Positions 26,004-36,741 of a stretch of DNA of 64,000 nucleotides are shown one piece after another (positions within the stretch are counted from its first letter, which is position 1; each line of letters opens with the position of its first letter). Below the pieces are notes generated by a model. It saw nothing but the letters and a program-made list of their open reading frames with translations. It did no database searches and was not told the origin of the DNA. This DNA is from JAKAAZ01 sp963817855 (GTDB taxonomy: Bacteria; Acidobacteriota; Terriglobia; Terriglobales; Acidobacteriaceae). A program made the translations under genes and the position numbers. The stretch spans positions 496,001-560,000 of the forward strand of contig CAWFQA010000001.1 in assembly GCA_963817855.1 (NCBI GenBank), written 5' to 3'.

Positions 26004-29000
26004 TTGGCGCCCTGAAAATTGGAATTGTTCGGCGGGGCAGGAGCCGCAGAAACAGGATCGATCGGCGTCGAGTGAGCCGGCACGTAGCGGAATAAATATT
26101 CCTGCGAGCTTTCGCCGGAGTTGAAGCGATCATTCCACTGCAAGCGATATCGCAGCGCCGAAGGATTCATAGGGTAGGCCGTGGGTTTCGAGTACGGATA
26201 CGACTTCATCCCGTGGAACGGAATTTCATTCACGGTGAACGGCGAGGCCTCGTAGAAATCCATGTCCTTCACGTAGCCGTTCGCATAGAAGAAATAATCG
26301 CGTTTCCATCCGGCGGGTAGAGGCGGCAGCGCAGCCGCACTAAATTCCGCGTCGATATCTTCTCCGCTGCCAAAGATGACGAAGTGGTTGTCGACGGACT
26401 TCAGCAAGGGCGTGACATTGCCGTAATGCGTATAGGCTCCCCGCTCGCGAGCGAATGGGCCGGTCGCGCTGATGCGATCGTAGCGATAGGTCAGATCGCC
26501 GGGACTCTCCTGTTCAATCTGTTCCGGATAGCCGCGGAATTTCAGTGTCGAAAGTGCCAGCGGCAATTCTGTTCGATGAATTTCTGCCGATCGATCTGGC
26601 CCATTGTCCACCAGAATCTGATCCCAGTAAATCTGTAAGTTCGTTACGATGCGCAGCCGCCTCGTTCCATGCGGCAGCTTGCCCGCCAGGTCGACGGTGA
26701 TTGTCCGCGGCAGCCCCGCAGGGAATCCCATGTCGGGCAGAATCGTTTTCCAGCGTCCGTCGGGCATTTGCGCCTGCAACGCCGGCGGCTCAGGCTTCAG
26801 TCCCGCCTGCCAAGCCGCATACATCGACGATGCGCTGAAATATTCCACATAGCCGTGCAGAAGCAACCGCAGTGGATTCTTCGGTGTCCATAGACCGATA
26901 TCCAGCGTCAGAGTATGTTGATTGGCAAAGCCGGCAAAAGGCAGGTTGGTAAAGTCGTGCACGTAGTGATGATCGCGATCGAGCAGCACGCTGCGCACAT
27001 CTTCACCATGGTTGTTCCATGCCGCCACCACCGGCCGCGCCGCGCTGGTGACAATCACTTTGTCTGCGGGGAAAGGAGGCGCTTCAAGGAAGCGCGCATT
27101 CGGATACGCTTCCGTCCCGTCAGGATGATCGATGGCCACCAGCCGCAGTTGATCAATGAAGTTGACCTCTTCCATGGGCTCGCCAAAGCGCAGGCTCAGG
27201 TAGCCGTTGTGCGGCTTCAGCTGGTTCCCAGCCACTTTGATCCATTCCTCAGGGTCGGGAATATTTCTCGAAGTCGGCGATATCCAGTGCCCCACCACGC
27301 CTGCGCCAATCACGTCCGTGATGAATTGATATTTCTTTCCGTCCCAGGCGAACAACACCGGGCAGGAGCTACCGCGCCGATCGATCTCATCCAGCCGCGT
27401 GTACCCATCCGCCTGAACTTTCAGCTCGTCCTGCAGCACGCCGGTCGGCCACAACATGCGCACAATGTCCACATGCGTTCTATTTCCAAGACCCGCAAGA
27501 ATCTCCGGCGCGCCTTGTCCCATGTAGCCGGTGGCGCCGGCAACTTCCCACTTCTGCCAAAGGTTTCCGGAAAATATTTCTACCTTGGTGCCGAGCGCAG
27601 ATTTATTGTCCGCCAATCCTCGGAACGACAGCCGCACCCAATGATTTTTGTTGCCGCCATCATTGCGAAACAGAACCGGTGGGTCGTTCAATTGCGTCAC
27701 GATCAGGTCAGCATCGCCGTCTCGATCGAAGTCGCCAGCAAGCAGTGCGCGCGGATGATTGAGCTTCAAGTTTGCAAGCCCCACAGCCGTTGTTACATCT
27801 TGGAATCCTCGCGGTCCGCAATTACGCAGGATCCGCAATTCAGCGCCGTGTGCCGTGCCGATCAACACAGCCAGATCAATCCAGCCGTCATTGTCAATAT
27901 CGATGGCAGTCAGTCCCCAAGCGCGCGTCGCGTCTGCAATCGGCAGCGGCACGCGCTCAAAGCGTTTGCCGTCGACATTGCGCCACAGCGTCACACCCGG
28001 CGCACCGGTGTGCGTGACTGCAACATCCATCCAACCATCTTTATTGAAATCGAAAACGTAGACGCCATTCGTCGGCGCTAACTTTGTATCGGCGAAAAGA
28101 GGAGTCGCGCGAAACTTTCCCTCACGCGGATTGGCATAGAACGTGGGAGACTCTGAGCCAGTCACGACAAGATCGACCGCGCGATCATTGTTCAGATCGG
28201 AAAGAGTTGCGTTGCGAGTGGCTCCATGTCCGCCCAGCCCAGTGGGGCCAGTCACGTCGGTAAATGTTTGATTGCCGTTATTGCGCCACAACACGTTCGC
28301 ACCGCTCGAACCCGCCAACGGTTTGCCGGTCACAAACAGGTCAAGGTCGCCGTCATGGTCGTAGTCCACAAAGGTTAGGCCAGCCGGCTCGTTCTGCGGC
28401 GTAATGCCGACGGCCTTGGTGACGTCGGAGAATTTTCCGTGGCCTAAATTTCTAAAAAGTACGACGCGACCTCGCAGGGAAACCACGATATCCGGAAGCC
28501 CATCATTGTCGAAGTCGCCCACCGTGCAGGCAATCGCGTCTCCGCTCACATCCAGCCCCATCTGATTCGCAGGCACTTCTTCAAATCGACTGCCGAGATT
28601 GCGATAGACATGAATCGCGTGCGCGCCGTCGCCCAGAGAGATCAGATCGGTGTTTCCATCGCCGAACAGATCCACCATGCAGGCGCCGGCACCCGCTTCG
28701 TCCGCACCGTTCGTTCCGAGCGACGTCTTCACATTGCTGCCGATCGCCTCGCGCACGAAATGCACAGGAATCATCGGGCCGACTTCGGGCTCCGCCACAT
28801 GGATCGACTGCGCCATGGAGTAGCGGCCCATCTCTCCGTAGGAAATCGTCATCGGGGAGCCGAGCTTTTCGCCGGTGATGTGCTGGAATCGTTGAAACGC
28901 CTGCTTGGCATTGTCCACCGCGCCAGTTTCCTGATAGGCCCGCGCCAGCCCGAACTCCGCCGACGCATGCAGTGGATTTAATTGCAGCGCCGCCTGGTAC

Positions 29001-29470
29001 TGCAAAATGGCATTCTTGAAATCCTTGTTTTGCTGATAGCCGCTGCCCAGCAAATAATGCGTGTCCGCATTGTTTGGGTCGAGCACAACGGCTTGCTTGA
29101 AGTCCTCGATTGTTTCCGCGGTGTTCCCGTTTTTGCGCGCCACCAGCCCCAGGTTGTACCACGCGGCCGTGTTCTTCGGATCTTGTGCGATCACCTTGCG
29201 CAGCACGGCGCTCGCCTGCGGCAGCTGCTGGTTGTTGAGCAGTGCGATCCCCTCATTCAATTGCGCAATCAGCAGTGTGGGATCTTTCTCGATGGCGGCA
29301 GAAAACAGTTTTTCCGCCTGATTAAAGTTCTGCTGATTCATGTACGCCACGCCGAGGTTGTTCAGCTGAATCGTGTCCTTTTGCGGGGTAGGGGCTGTGT
29401 TGCCCCACGCAATCGAGGTAGTGAGTAGAAGAACAGAGAAAACCTGGGCCAGCCGGAGGCGTGAATACAT
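26000..29470 (-). CDS. Large secreted TPR / FG-GAP / ASPIC-UnbV protein
   Basis: 1156 residues. A signal peptide (about 1-23, ending SIAWG) is followed by TPR repeats (residues 35-205, for example LNNLGVAYMNQQNFNQAEKLFSAAIEKDP). A beta-propeller of FG-GAP repeats follows (about 230-610) with Ca-binding loops such as DFDNDGLPDIV and DYDHDGDLDLF. An ASPIC/UnbV domain lies near 630-700, ending RMLWPTGVLQDELKVQADGYTRLDEID. The last 440 residues are an unassigned large domain. Such CRTAC1-like proteins are expanded in Acidobacteria; ligands are unknown, but extracellular adhesion or polysaccharide binding is usual for the fold. The truncated amidase follows in the same operon. Confidence 0.85.
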   Translation of the reverse strand: MYSRLRLAQVFSVLLLTTSIAWGNTAPTPQKDTIQLNNLGVAYMNQQNFNQAEKLFSAAIEKDPTLLIAQLNEGIALLNNQQLPQASAVLRKVIAQDPKNTAAWYNLGLVARKNGNTAETIEDFKQAVVLDPNNADTHYLLGSGYQQNKDFKNAILQYQAALQLNPLHASAEFGLARAYQETGAVDNAKQAFQRFQHITGEKLGSPMTISYGEMGRYSMAQSIHVAEPEVGPMIPVHFVREAIGSNVKTSLGTNGADEAGAGACMVDLFGDGNTDLISLGDGAHAIHVYRNLGSRFEEVPANQMGLDVSGDAIACTVGDFDNDGLPDIVVSLRGRVVLFRNLGHGKFSDVTKAVGITPQNEPAGLTFVDYDHDGDLDLFVTGKPLAGSSGANVLWRNNGNQTFTDVTGPTGLGGHGATRNATLSDLNNDRAVDLVVTGSESPTFYANPREGKFRATPLFADTKLAPTNGVYVFDFNKDGWMDVAVTHTGAPGVTLWRNVDGKRFERVPLPIADATRAWGLTAIDIDNDGWIDLAVLIGTAHGAELRILRNCGPRGFQDVTTAVGLANLKLNHPRALLAGDFDRDGDADLIVTQLNDPPVLFRNDGGNKNHWVRLSFRGLADNKSALGTKVEIFSGNLWQKWEVAGATGYMGQGAPEILAGLGNRTHVDIVRMLWPTGVLQDELKVQADGYTRLDEIDRRGSSCPVLFAWDGKKYQFITDVIGAGVVGHWISPTSRNIPDPEEWIKVAGNQLKPHNGYLSLRFGEPMEEVNFIDQLRLVAIDHPDGTEAYPNARFLEAPPFPADKVIVTSAARPVVAAWNNHGEDVRSVLLDRDHHYVHDFTNLPFAGFANQHTLTLDIGLWTPKNPLRLLLHGYVEYFSASSMYAAWQAGLKPEPPALQAQMPDGRWKTILPDMGFPAGLPRTITVDLAGKLPHGTRRLRIVTNLQIYWDQILVDNGPDRSAEIHRTELPLALSTLKFRGYPEQIEQESPGDLTYRYDRISATGPFARERGAYTHYGNVTPLLKSVDNHFVIFGSGEDIDAEFSAAALPPLPAGWKRDYFFYANGYVKDMDFYEASPFTVNEIPFHGMKSYPYSKPTAYPMNPSALRYRLQWNDRFNSGESSQEYLFRYVPAHSTPIDPVSAAPAPPNNSNFQGAN

Positions 29471-29794
29471 TGGAATGCGACTTACCTCAGTTCGCTGCGT
29501 TGGATGCCACCAAGCCCCTAGTCTACAAGATACAAATTGAAACTAAAGATGCCGGCGCGTTTGTTTCGGCCTCGATTGACAGCAGCGAATGTGCGCTGCG
29601 GCTTTTGCATCCCGGCGAAAACGCGTTGAGGTGTGCTGGCCTTTCAGCCATGAAAGAGGAGAGTTTTATCTCTGTCGTCAATGGACGGATCGAGCGCGGA
29701 GGAACATTGTCGCATTAAGGCACGATCGACATCGATTGGGCTGGGTAGAAGCCGCCATTACATAGGGTACAATCCTTCGCAGTGGGGAGTATTC
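29471..29794. other. Divergent intergenic region
   Basis: Between the large FG-GAP gene (-) and the CRTAC1 gene (+). A frame at 29461-29718 (+) overlaps the 5' end of the minus-strand gene and looks fortuitous. No clear promoter or repeat stands out. Confidence 0.4.
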
Positions 29795-31640
29795 TTGCTG
29801 CGTCGTGGGCTGTTTCCGGCTGTGCTGTTTTCCTTCGTGACTCTGGTCGCGCTTTCTCGATTGGCGCATGCGGCCCCTCAGGCGCAGAGCGGCATGGCCA
29901 GCGGTCCTCCATCGAAGGCCATCTACGATTCCCAGCATCGCCCCATCACTGCGGGCGGTTTCGTCAAGTCCGGTCCAATCGTCTTCATGGATGTCGCGAA
30001 GAAAGCTGGGCTGACCACCTGGCATCACACCGCCGGCACTCCGGAGAAAAAATTCATTCTGGAAGCCAAGGGTCCCGGGGTTTGCCTGCTCGATTACGAC
30101 AACGACGGCTGGCTCGATATTTATCTGGTGAACGGTTCCACCTACGAGTGCTCTCGATGGCAAAGCCGCTGCGCCGCAAGCTGCGCTGTTTCATAACAAC
30201 CACGATGGAACCTTCACCAATGTCACCGCCAAAGCAGGCGTGGGCAATGCACGCTGGGGATTCGGCTGCACGGTCGGCGATTTTGACAACGATGGCTGGC
30301 CCGATCTCTACGTCACCAACTACGGAAAGAATCGTCTCTATCGCAACAATCATGACGGCACATTCACCGACGTTGCGGAGAAGGCAGGCGTGACGGTTGG
30401 CACCTGGTCCGCCGGAGCCACCTTTGGCGATTACGACGGCGATGGCAAGCTCGATCTTTTTGTCGACGGATATCTCCACTACGACTACAAAAATCCGCCG
30501 GTTTCCGGCTCGAAAGCGGTCGCCTACAAGACCTGTGCATTTCGCGGCACGCCCGTGATGTGCGGTCCAGCCGGGCTTCCCGGCGAGCATGACCATCTAT
30601 TCCACAACAACGGCGACGGCACCTTCACCGACGTCAGCAAGCAACTCGGAGTCAGCGACCCGCCTGGATACTACGGGTTGGGAGCGTTGTTCGCTGACGT
30701 CAACAACGACGGCAAGCCGGACCTTTTGGTCGCCGACGATACCACGCCGAATTATCTGTACATCAACAAGGGCAACGGAACATTTTCCGACGAAAGTCTC
30801 GAGAGCGGCTACGCGTTGAACGCCGATGGCCGCGAGGTTGCGAACATGGGCATTGCCGCCGGCGATTACGAAAACAACGGGCATCTGGATATCGTCAACA
30901 CTGACTTCGGCGACGACTATGACGTGGTCTTCCGCAACGACGGCACCGGCAATTTTACCGACGTCAGTTATGAGAGCGGGATTGCCGCACCCACCATTCC
31001 CTTTGTAGGTTTCGGCGATGGATTTCTCGATTATGACAATGATGGCTGGAAAGATTTGCTGATTGTGAACGGCCACGTCTATCCCAGCGTCGACCAGCAT
31101 CCCGACTGGGGGACCAGCTATGCCGAGCGCTCGCTGCTGTTTCACAATCTGAAAAATGGCAAGTTCGACCTGGTGCCTGCGGTAGAAGGAACTGGGCTGG
31201 CCGTGGTCAGCGTGGGGCGCGGAGCGGCTTTCGGCGATCTGTTCAATGACGGCAGGGTCGACGTGGTCATCAACAATATGGACGGCGTCCCGGTGCTGCT
31301 GCGCAACGTCAACCCGGACCATCACCACTGGGTTGAGCTAAAGTTGATCGGCGGACCGAAGAGCCCGCGCGACGCGGTCGGTGCGACCGTTTACTTGAAA
31401 GCCGATGGCGTACGCCAGCGTGGGGATGTACTCAGCGGAGGCAGCTATCTTTCTTCGAATGATCTGCGGGTTCACTTTGGAATTGGAAATGCGACCACCA
31501 TCGACAGCGTGGAAATCCACTGGCCCAGCGGCGCCAAGGAAACGCTGAAGTTGGACGCCGTCGACCGCATTTACACCATCACGGAAGGCAAAGGAGTGAC
31601 GGCGGCAATGTGCGATGGCAAGGCTTGCCCAGCGCGATAA
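29795..31640 (+). pseudogene. CRTAC1 family secreted protein, frameshifted
   Basis: The start is a TTG at 29795 with GGGGAG 5 nt upstream, giving a signal peptide (LRRGLFPAVLFSFVTLVALSRLAHA). FG-GAP repeats with Ca-binding loops follow (DYDNDGWLDIYLVNGS, DFDNDGWPDLYVTNYG, DYDGDGKLDLFVDGY), then an ASPIC/UnbV domain ending VEIHWPSGAKETLKLDAVD. The frame breaks after YLVNGSTYE: one extra T at about 30149 must be skipped to continue ALDGKAAAPQAALFHNNHDGTF. The remaining 480 or so residues are intact with no further stop, so this is a recent lesion or a sequencing error. Divergent from the large TPR/FG-GAP gene. Confidence 0.85.
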
Positions 31641-31816
31641 GTCAGCGAAGAATGTCTGTTGCCACCACGGGTTGGCACGCCAACTCTCCACCGGAATTTT
31701 CAGCCGACTCGAGAAACGCGTTCGTTCCGTCCTGGAACCAGCCGCGATTCAGCCGAAACCAGGATACGTCCGCTGCGTAGCACCGTCTCCACTTCAAAAT
31801 TTCCCGGTCCAAAAAG

Positions 31817-34772
31817 CTAGAAGCGGGTTTGAATGGAGTAAAGAGAGCTATGTGTCAGGATGAAAAGCGTCTTGCCACCCTTGCCGCCAAAGATCAGGTC
31901 AACCGGACGCTCTGGAACGTCGATGGTGCCGATCTGCTTGCCGCTGGCGTCAAAAATAAAGACATTGCCGGCCGCCAGGTAGACGTTTCCCTTGCTGTCC
32001 TGGATGACGCTTTCGCCACCTCGTTCTGCGAACAACTTCAGGTTGGAGAGCGTGCCATCCTGACCGACACTTCCGGAGTACGTCTTCTGCTCTGATTCTT
32101 CACTGACGTAGAACGGCCGTCCAGGAACGGCTTTCGCCAGGCTGAACGCGCGCAAGACGTCTGACATTTTCACGCCCCAGTGAGTCTCGCCATCGATGAA
32201 GTCCTTGCCTGCCGGGATGAAGGTTGTCGCGTCCGGGGAAATGAATTGAAACTCCCTTGGCGTCGTTACCTTCTGGACAAAATCATGGCTGCCCCAATAA
32301 TTGACCGGAAGAACAGCTGTCATTCCCGGGCGCGCAACTGGCGCGACTGGCGGGATGAATGTAATCCGGTCGTCCAGCGCGTCTGGCCGGAACGTATACA
32401 CCGCGCCCTTGCCGGCATAGGAAATCACCAACAGGTTTCCCGCCCGATCCATTGCAAGCTGGGTCGGCTGCAGGGAGTTGTCCCGGAGAATCTTCAGATC
32501 GTGGGTTTCCGGAGTCCAGCGATAGATTCTCTGCCAATGCGTGTCGACAAAATAGAGACGTCCCTGCGCGTCCATCGTCGCTCCCGAGATGGTGAAGAAC
32601 CCGCCGCACAGTTTTGTGAGCTTCGCTCCTTCTGCCAATACCGGCGCCGGCGGCAGTCTTACAGGTTCCGGCTTCTTGCCTGAAATCGAGAGCGATGCCA
32701 GCTCGTGGTAGCGCACCTGCACGTCATAGGACTGGTCGAAGACGGAGTTGTCGAAGGAAACTTTGCTGTTACTATTCACGTGCAGATTCTTGAATCGAAT
32801 ATTGCTGGAGCGGGCGACGCGCACAGCATAGGGGAAAGGCTGATAGCTCGCGATCACTCGATACGAGTGAAAGTTTGCGACAGTGATGTTGCTGGAATCA
32901 TCGATCTCGAGCGGCAACGCGAAGGGACCCTCCCCCCACTCTTCTTCCGTCTGCAGCGAATCGATTTCCCAGTTCGAAACATGGCGCAGGACAATTTCAC
33001 TGCGTACGTGGTGCTCGCTGGATAGCTCGTACACATGCCCCGGCGTGGTCGTGTTGGAGATGTACATGCCCGCTTGCGCATATGTGTCGGGCGTCCAGAT
33101 GTCGGCGAACGTACCTCCGCCGCCGTTCGTGATCCATAGGCTGGGATACTGCGCGTCCCAGCGGCGATGAATGTCCGGATCGGCGGTATGCGTGTTGTTA
33201 TACGGATCGACGCGCGTGCCATCGATGCGATTGGTGCCGTGGCCGCCCAGGAACCGCACATCATCCATCAGGGAATTCTCACCGGCCATCCACATGACAC
33301 CTGCGGCGCGGTTGTTGATGCCGTTGGTATAGATTCCAATTCCGGTCAGGATATTGGTTCCACCTTTGGGCGTCTCCAGCATCGGCTTTACATTGCCGAC
33401 ACCTTGAAATCCCGGGGTGGAGTCGGGCAGGTCAAACTCTGTCGTGCTGGGATGCAACCCGATCAGGACCGTGTCCGGCTTCAGCCTGAGCGTGTCGTTG
33501 ACGATGTAGTGTCCCGACGGAATATAGATAGTCGAATGCTCGTCAATGGCCTGTTGAATCGCGGCAGTATCATCGGTCACGCCGTCGCCCTTGGCTCCCA
33601 GAGTATGAAGGTTCATCCAAGTATCGCGCGGCGGAAGATTGCGAATCACAGGCGTGCCTGCGGGCGGCAACGCGGTCAGCGGCACGGTGTGGAACGAAGT
33701 TTCAATTTTCGCGGGCGCTTCCAGATCGGCAATAGTCAAACCATGCGAAAACGCCTGGACGCGATACATCTCTCCCGGTCCGGCAACTTTCTTTCCGCTC
33801 TCGCGAAACAACGCAAACTGCGGCACATGCCTGCAAACAATTCGGTGCAGGTTGATCTCCGTCCGTGGATTATTCTCATTGCTGATGATCACGGCCGGAC
33901 CGCTGATGTCCTGAAAGCGTGAGTTCTTCACCCACAATTCATCGGGATATCCAGGATCGATCGAAATAACCGTCGGCACATTGCGAAATGCATCATGATC
34001 CAGCGTCAACCCTGCCTCGTGCTCCCGAATCGCAGCCACGCTTCTGGCCTTCAAATGTGGAGTCGAGCAGGGTGAATTGCCAGCCAGGCGAGGGCCTCTC
34101 AGTAATAATTCCATACTGGCCGCCATAGAAATGTAAATCTTCAGCCTCGTTGCCAATGTCTTTCAGCGCCGCCAGTCCCGAGCCAATATGAAAATCCATG
34201 TGGGTTAGGAAGCAGTGCTGCGCCACGTGAAATCGAATGCCGACAGCAGCCGGATTGCCATCTTGAATTTCAAAGTCGATGTTGCTCATCGCGGAATAAA
34301 ACGTTCCTGGGTTGGCGTCTTCTACTTCTGTCGCCGGTACGGTTCCGGGGAAAGGTCCACGGTGAACATACGGATGCCTGCCGCCCGCAAACATCACCAT
34401 GTAACCGATGCCTTGCTGAAATCCGGGAGTATCTTTTCCCAGCACCAATACCGGTCGCGTCGGACCATATCCAATCACGCGCACCGCCGGCCACACATAG
34501 ATGGTTTTGGTGATGCGATACCGCCCCGACGGAACGAAAACAATGCCTTGTTTCGTGGTGGCCTCAACCTGGTCGATCGCTTGTTGAATGGCGGCGCTGT
34601 CGTCGGCGACACCATCTCCATGGACAGGAAATTTGTCCGGCGTCAGGTACACCGCGGTCGGATCATTCAGGTGAACGGGGTAGTAGGAGGCAGCCAACAA
34701 CGGTGTCGTCATCAGCGACGCCAGGATCAAGAACACGGCAAATTTGATCGATCCAACCATCATTGACTCCAT
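31817..34772 (-). pseudogene. Pectate-lyase-like parallel beta-helix protein with C-terminal propeller, frameshifted
   Basis: A signal peptide (FAVFLILASLMTTPLLAA) starts the protein at 34772. Two pectate-lyase-3/GH28-like beta-helix entries follow, recognised by FPVHGDGVADDSAAIQQAID and LGAKGDGVTDDTAAIQQAID. The last third has NHL/SMP-30-like blades, for example GATMDAQGRLYFVDTHWQRIYRW. After LLDSTFEGQK one extra base at about 34040 shifts the frame; the continuation VAAIREHEAGLTLDHDAF lies in the next frame. As read, the first part stops near 33993. With the base removed the product would have about 980 residues. It follows the GH30 gene by 41 nt, evidently one operon for polysaccharide breakdown. 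Confidence 0.85.
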
Positions 34773-34813
34773 CCCAGAACTGCTGCAATCGTTCGTTACA
34801 AATGGCCAGCGGC

Positions 34814-36220
34814 CTACCAGACGTAGGTAGCGACATCGGCGGGAGGCAGCGTCGCCGTCATCGCTTTGCCGTGATAGCTCACGTTGAAGGTCGTCGGGAA
34901 ATTCCCCGTGTTCGAGACGACCAGCACCATCTTTCCTTCGGGCGTGCGGAATGCCACGTTCGCCAATTGTTCCACATCATTCGAGTCGACCCGAACCGAG
35001 CCTGCCGGCACAAATTTGGAAATCTGTGCAATCACATAATAGGCGGCGTTCAGCGTGGCGTTGTCGCCATCCAAAGTGATTGCACCTGTACAGGAGGTGC
35101 ATCCGCCGTTGGTGTGCGGTCCATTTTCAGGGTTGGCCGTCAGGTTCCACAGTAGAACGTTCTTGCTCCAATTCCGAGTGGCGCCAATGACAACATCGCT
35201 GACCGGCTCTGAAATATCGATGCTCGTGTGGTGGCGTCCGTCGCTAATCGATTGCTCTGTGAAATAAATGTTCTTGTTGGGAAAAGCGTCATGCACTCTT
35301 GTCAACGCCGAGATTTCTCCACCGTATAAATGCCAGGCCGATCCATCGACATACTTGCTGGCGTCCGGGTCTGCCAAAATCGACAGCGCGTACGAGGTGA
35401 CGTCGGGATTGTGGTCATAGATCAGAATCTTGGTTCGGATATGCGCCTTCTTGAAGGCCGGTCCCAACGCGTTCTTGATGAAATCATCTTCCTGCTTGGC
35501 AAACATCACCATGCTGGGCGTGTTCTTCGGATTCAGCGGCTCGTTCTGCACCGTGATGGCGTCGATCGTGATTCCGGTAGCTCTCATGCCTGCGATGTAT
35601 TTCACAAAATATTTCGCGTAGGTCTTGTAGTACTCCGGTTTCAGCGTGCCACCCTTGGAATTACCATTCGTCTTCATCCAGGTAGGAGCCGACCACGGAG
35701 ATCCCAGGATTTTTATCTTCGGATTGATCGCCAGAATTTCCTTCAGTGCTGGAATCACATCGGCTTCGTCAGGAGCTAGGCTGAATTTCGCCAGCGTCGG
35801 ATCTGTTTCACCCGTCGGCATATCGTCGTAGGAATACACGTTGGCATTCATGTCCGACGAGCCGATGCTGACCCGAAGATAGCTGACGCCGATTCCGTCG
35901 CCATCGGTCGAGAAAAGTTGTTTCAGCAGGGAAGCTCTCGCCGGCGCTGACATATGCATCAGCAACTGCGCGCTTCCGCCGGTCAAGGCAAAGCCGAATC
36001 CGTCGATGGTTTGAAATTTCTTCGCATCGTCCACCGCAATCGTGGGCACATCCTTCTTGGCGTGTGAGAATTGCAACCCGTTAGGTTGCTGCGCCAACAG
36101 CGAAGACCTGTCTGGCGCTGTCAACCAGACGCTTGCAGTTTGCGCCACCAATGTGCCGCCCGCAAAGAGCATAAGAGCCACAATGGCAAACAACGGATGT
36201 ACGAGCGATTTCAATTTCAT
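34814..36220 (-). CDS. Glycoside hydrolase family 30 enzyme, secreted
   Basis: 468 residues. The ATG at 36220 has GGAGG 6 nt upstream. A signal peptide ends near LVAQ. The (beta/alpha)8 barrel begins FQTIDGFGFALTGGSAQLL, typical of GH30; the acid/base glutamate is in TVQNEP and the nucleophile in IYFTEQS. A C-terminal beta domain ends the protein. GH30 members hydrolyse beta-1,6-glucans, glucosylceramides or xylans; the sequence resembles the glucosylceramidase/beta-1,6-glucanase branch. It leads the operon with the pectate-lyase-like gene, and palindromic LacI-type sites lie in the gap upstream. Confidence 0.9.
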   Translation of the reverse strand: MKLKSLVHPLFAIVALMLFAGGTLVAQTASVWLTAPDRSSLLAQQPNGLQFSHAKKDVPTIAVDDAKKFQTIDGFGFALTGGSAQLLMHMSAPARASLLKQLFSTDGDGIGVSYLRVSIGSSDMNANVYSYDDMPTGETDPTLAKFSLAPDEADVIPALKEILAINPKIKILGSPWSAPTWMKTNGNSKGGTLKPEYYKTYAKYFVKYIAGMRATGITIDAITVQNEPLNPKNTPSMVMFAKQEDDFIKNALGPAFKKAHIRTKILIYDHNPDVTSYALSILADPDASKYVDGSAWHLYGGEISALTRVHDAFPNKNIYFTEQSISDGRHHTSIDISEPVSDVVIGATRNWSKNVLLWNLTANPENGPHTNGGCTSCTGAITLDGDNATLNAAYYVIAQISKFVPAGSVRVDSNDVEQLANVAFRTPEGKMVLVVSNTGNFPTTFNVSYHGKAMTATLPPADVATYVW

Positions 36221-36272
36221 GAGAGCCTCCAATCCCGCTCATCGGGCAGAATGAATTGTAAAGTGACAATTC

Positions 36273-36289
36273 TTGAAAAAGTTTTTCCA
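36273..36289. promoter_or_regulatory. Palindrome upstream of GH30 gene, possible operator
   Basis: TTGAAAAAGTTTTTCCA contains the perfect inverted repeat GAAAAA-G-TTTTTC. It lies about 53 nt before the GH30 ATG, where a repressor would block transcription. It lacks the central CG typical of LacI-family sites. Confidence 0.4.
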
Positions 36290-36431
36290 TGCCACGGTTC
36301 ACTTGTTAGACCCGCAATTGAAGGCTGAGGAGTTCCGTTGCATTCGCCCACATGGATGATATCCGCCATGACCACCAGGTGGCCGGCGTTATTCTTTTGT
36401 CAATTGGAGAAGGTTTGTTGTAGCCTTGCAG

Positions 36432-36443
36432 TCAATCGATTGT
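36432..36443. promoter_or_regulatory. LacI-family operator-like site
   Basis: TCAATCGATTGT, with the perfect palindrome CAATCGATTG, fits the general LacI-family pattern TnAAnCGnTTnA at all but the last position. It lies in the region shared by the GH30 operon and the LacI-type regulator gene. Confidence 0.5.
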
Positions 36444-36741
36444 CTACGATTGCATTGGTTATCCCTCTTTCGGCCAATATTCTTATGTCCGTGGGAGATT
36501 GGAAGTCACAGCATGGCCAGTATTCGTCGATTCGAGCGGAGCACGTGTCTCATGTGTCGCCAGTCGATCGTTGTTCAGCGAGTCGGTACAGAGTCGCTTC
36601 TCCCGCCGGTTTCCGCCAGCCGCGCCCTGACTTTGGTGGCCCTCTTTTCAGAATTTCGCAGGAGTGGCGTTCATATTTCGAAAGACGCAAAGGGCCGGAT
36701 GGCTACAGCTGGGCTGCCTGCCTCATACAAGGTGAGCACCG

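Larger units (their letters stand above)
36221..36741. other. Divergent control region between GH30 and lacI-type genes
   Basis: No convincing gene in about 520 nt. It contains two palindromic sites (36273-36289 and 36432-36443, annotated separately). No clear promoter hexamers stand out on either strand. Confidence 0.5.

Noticed and set aside
29461..29718. Open frame of 85 codons on the plus strand
   Set aside because: It overlaps the 5' end of the opposite-strand gene, lacks a ribosome site and shows no protein-like pattern.
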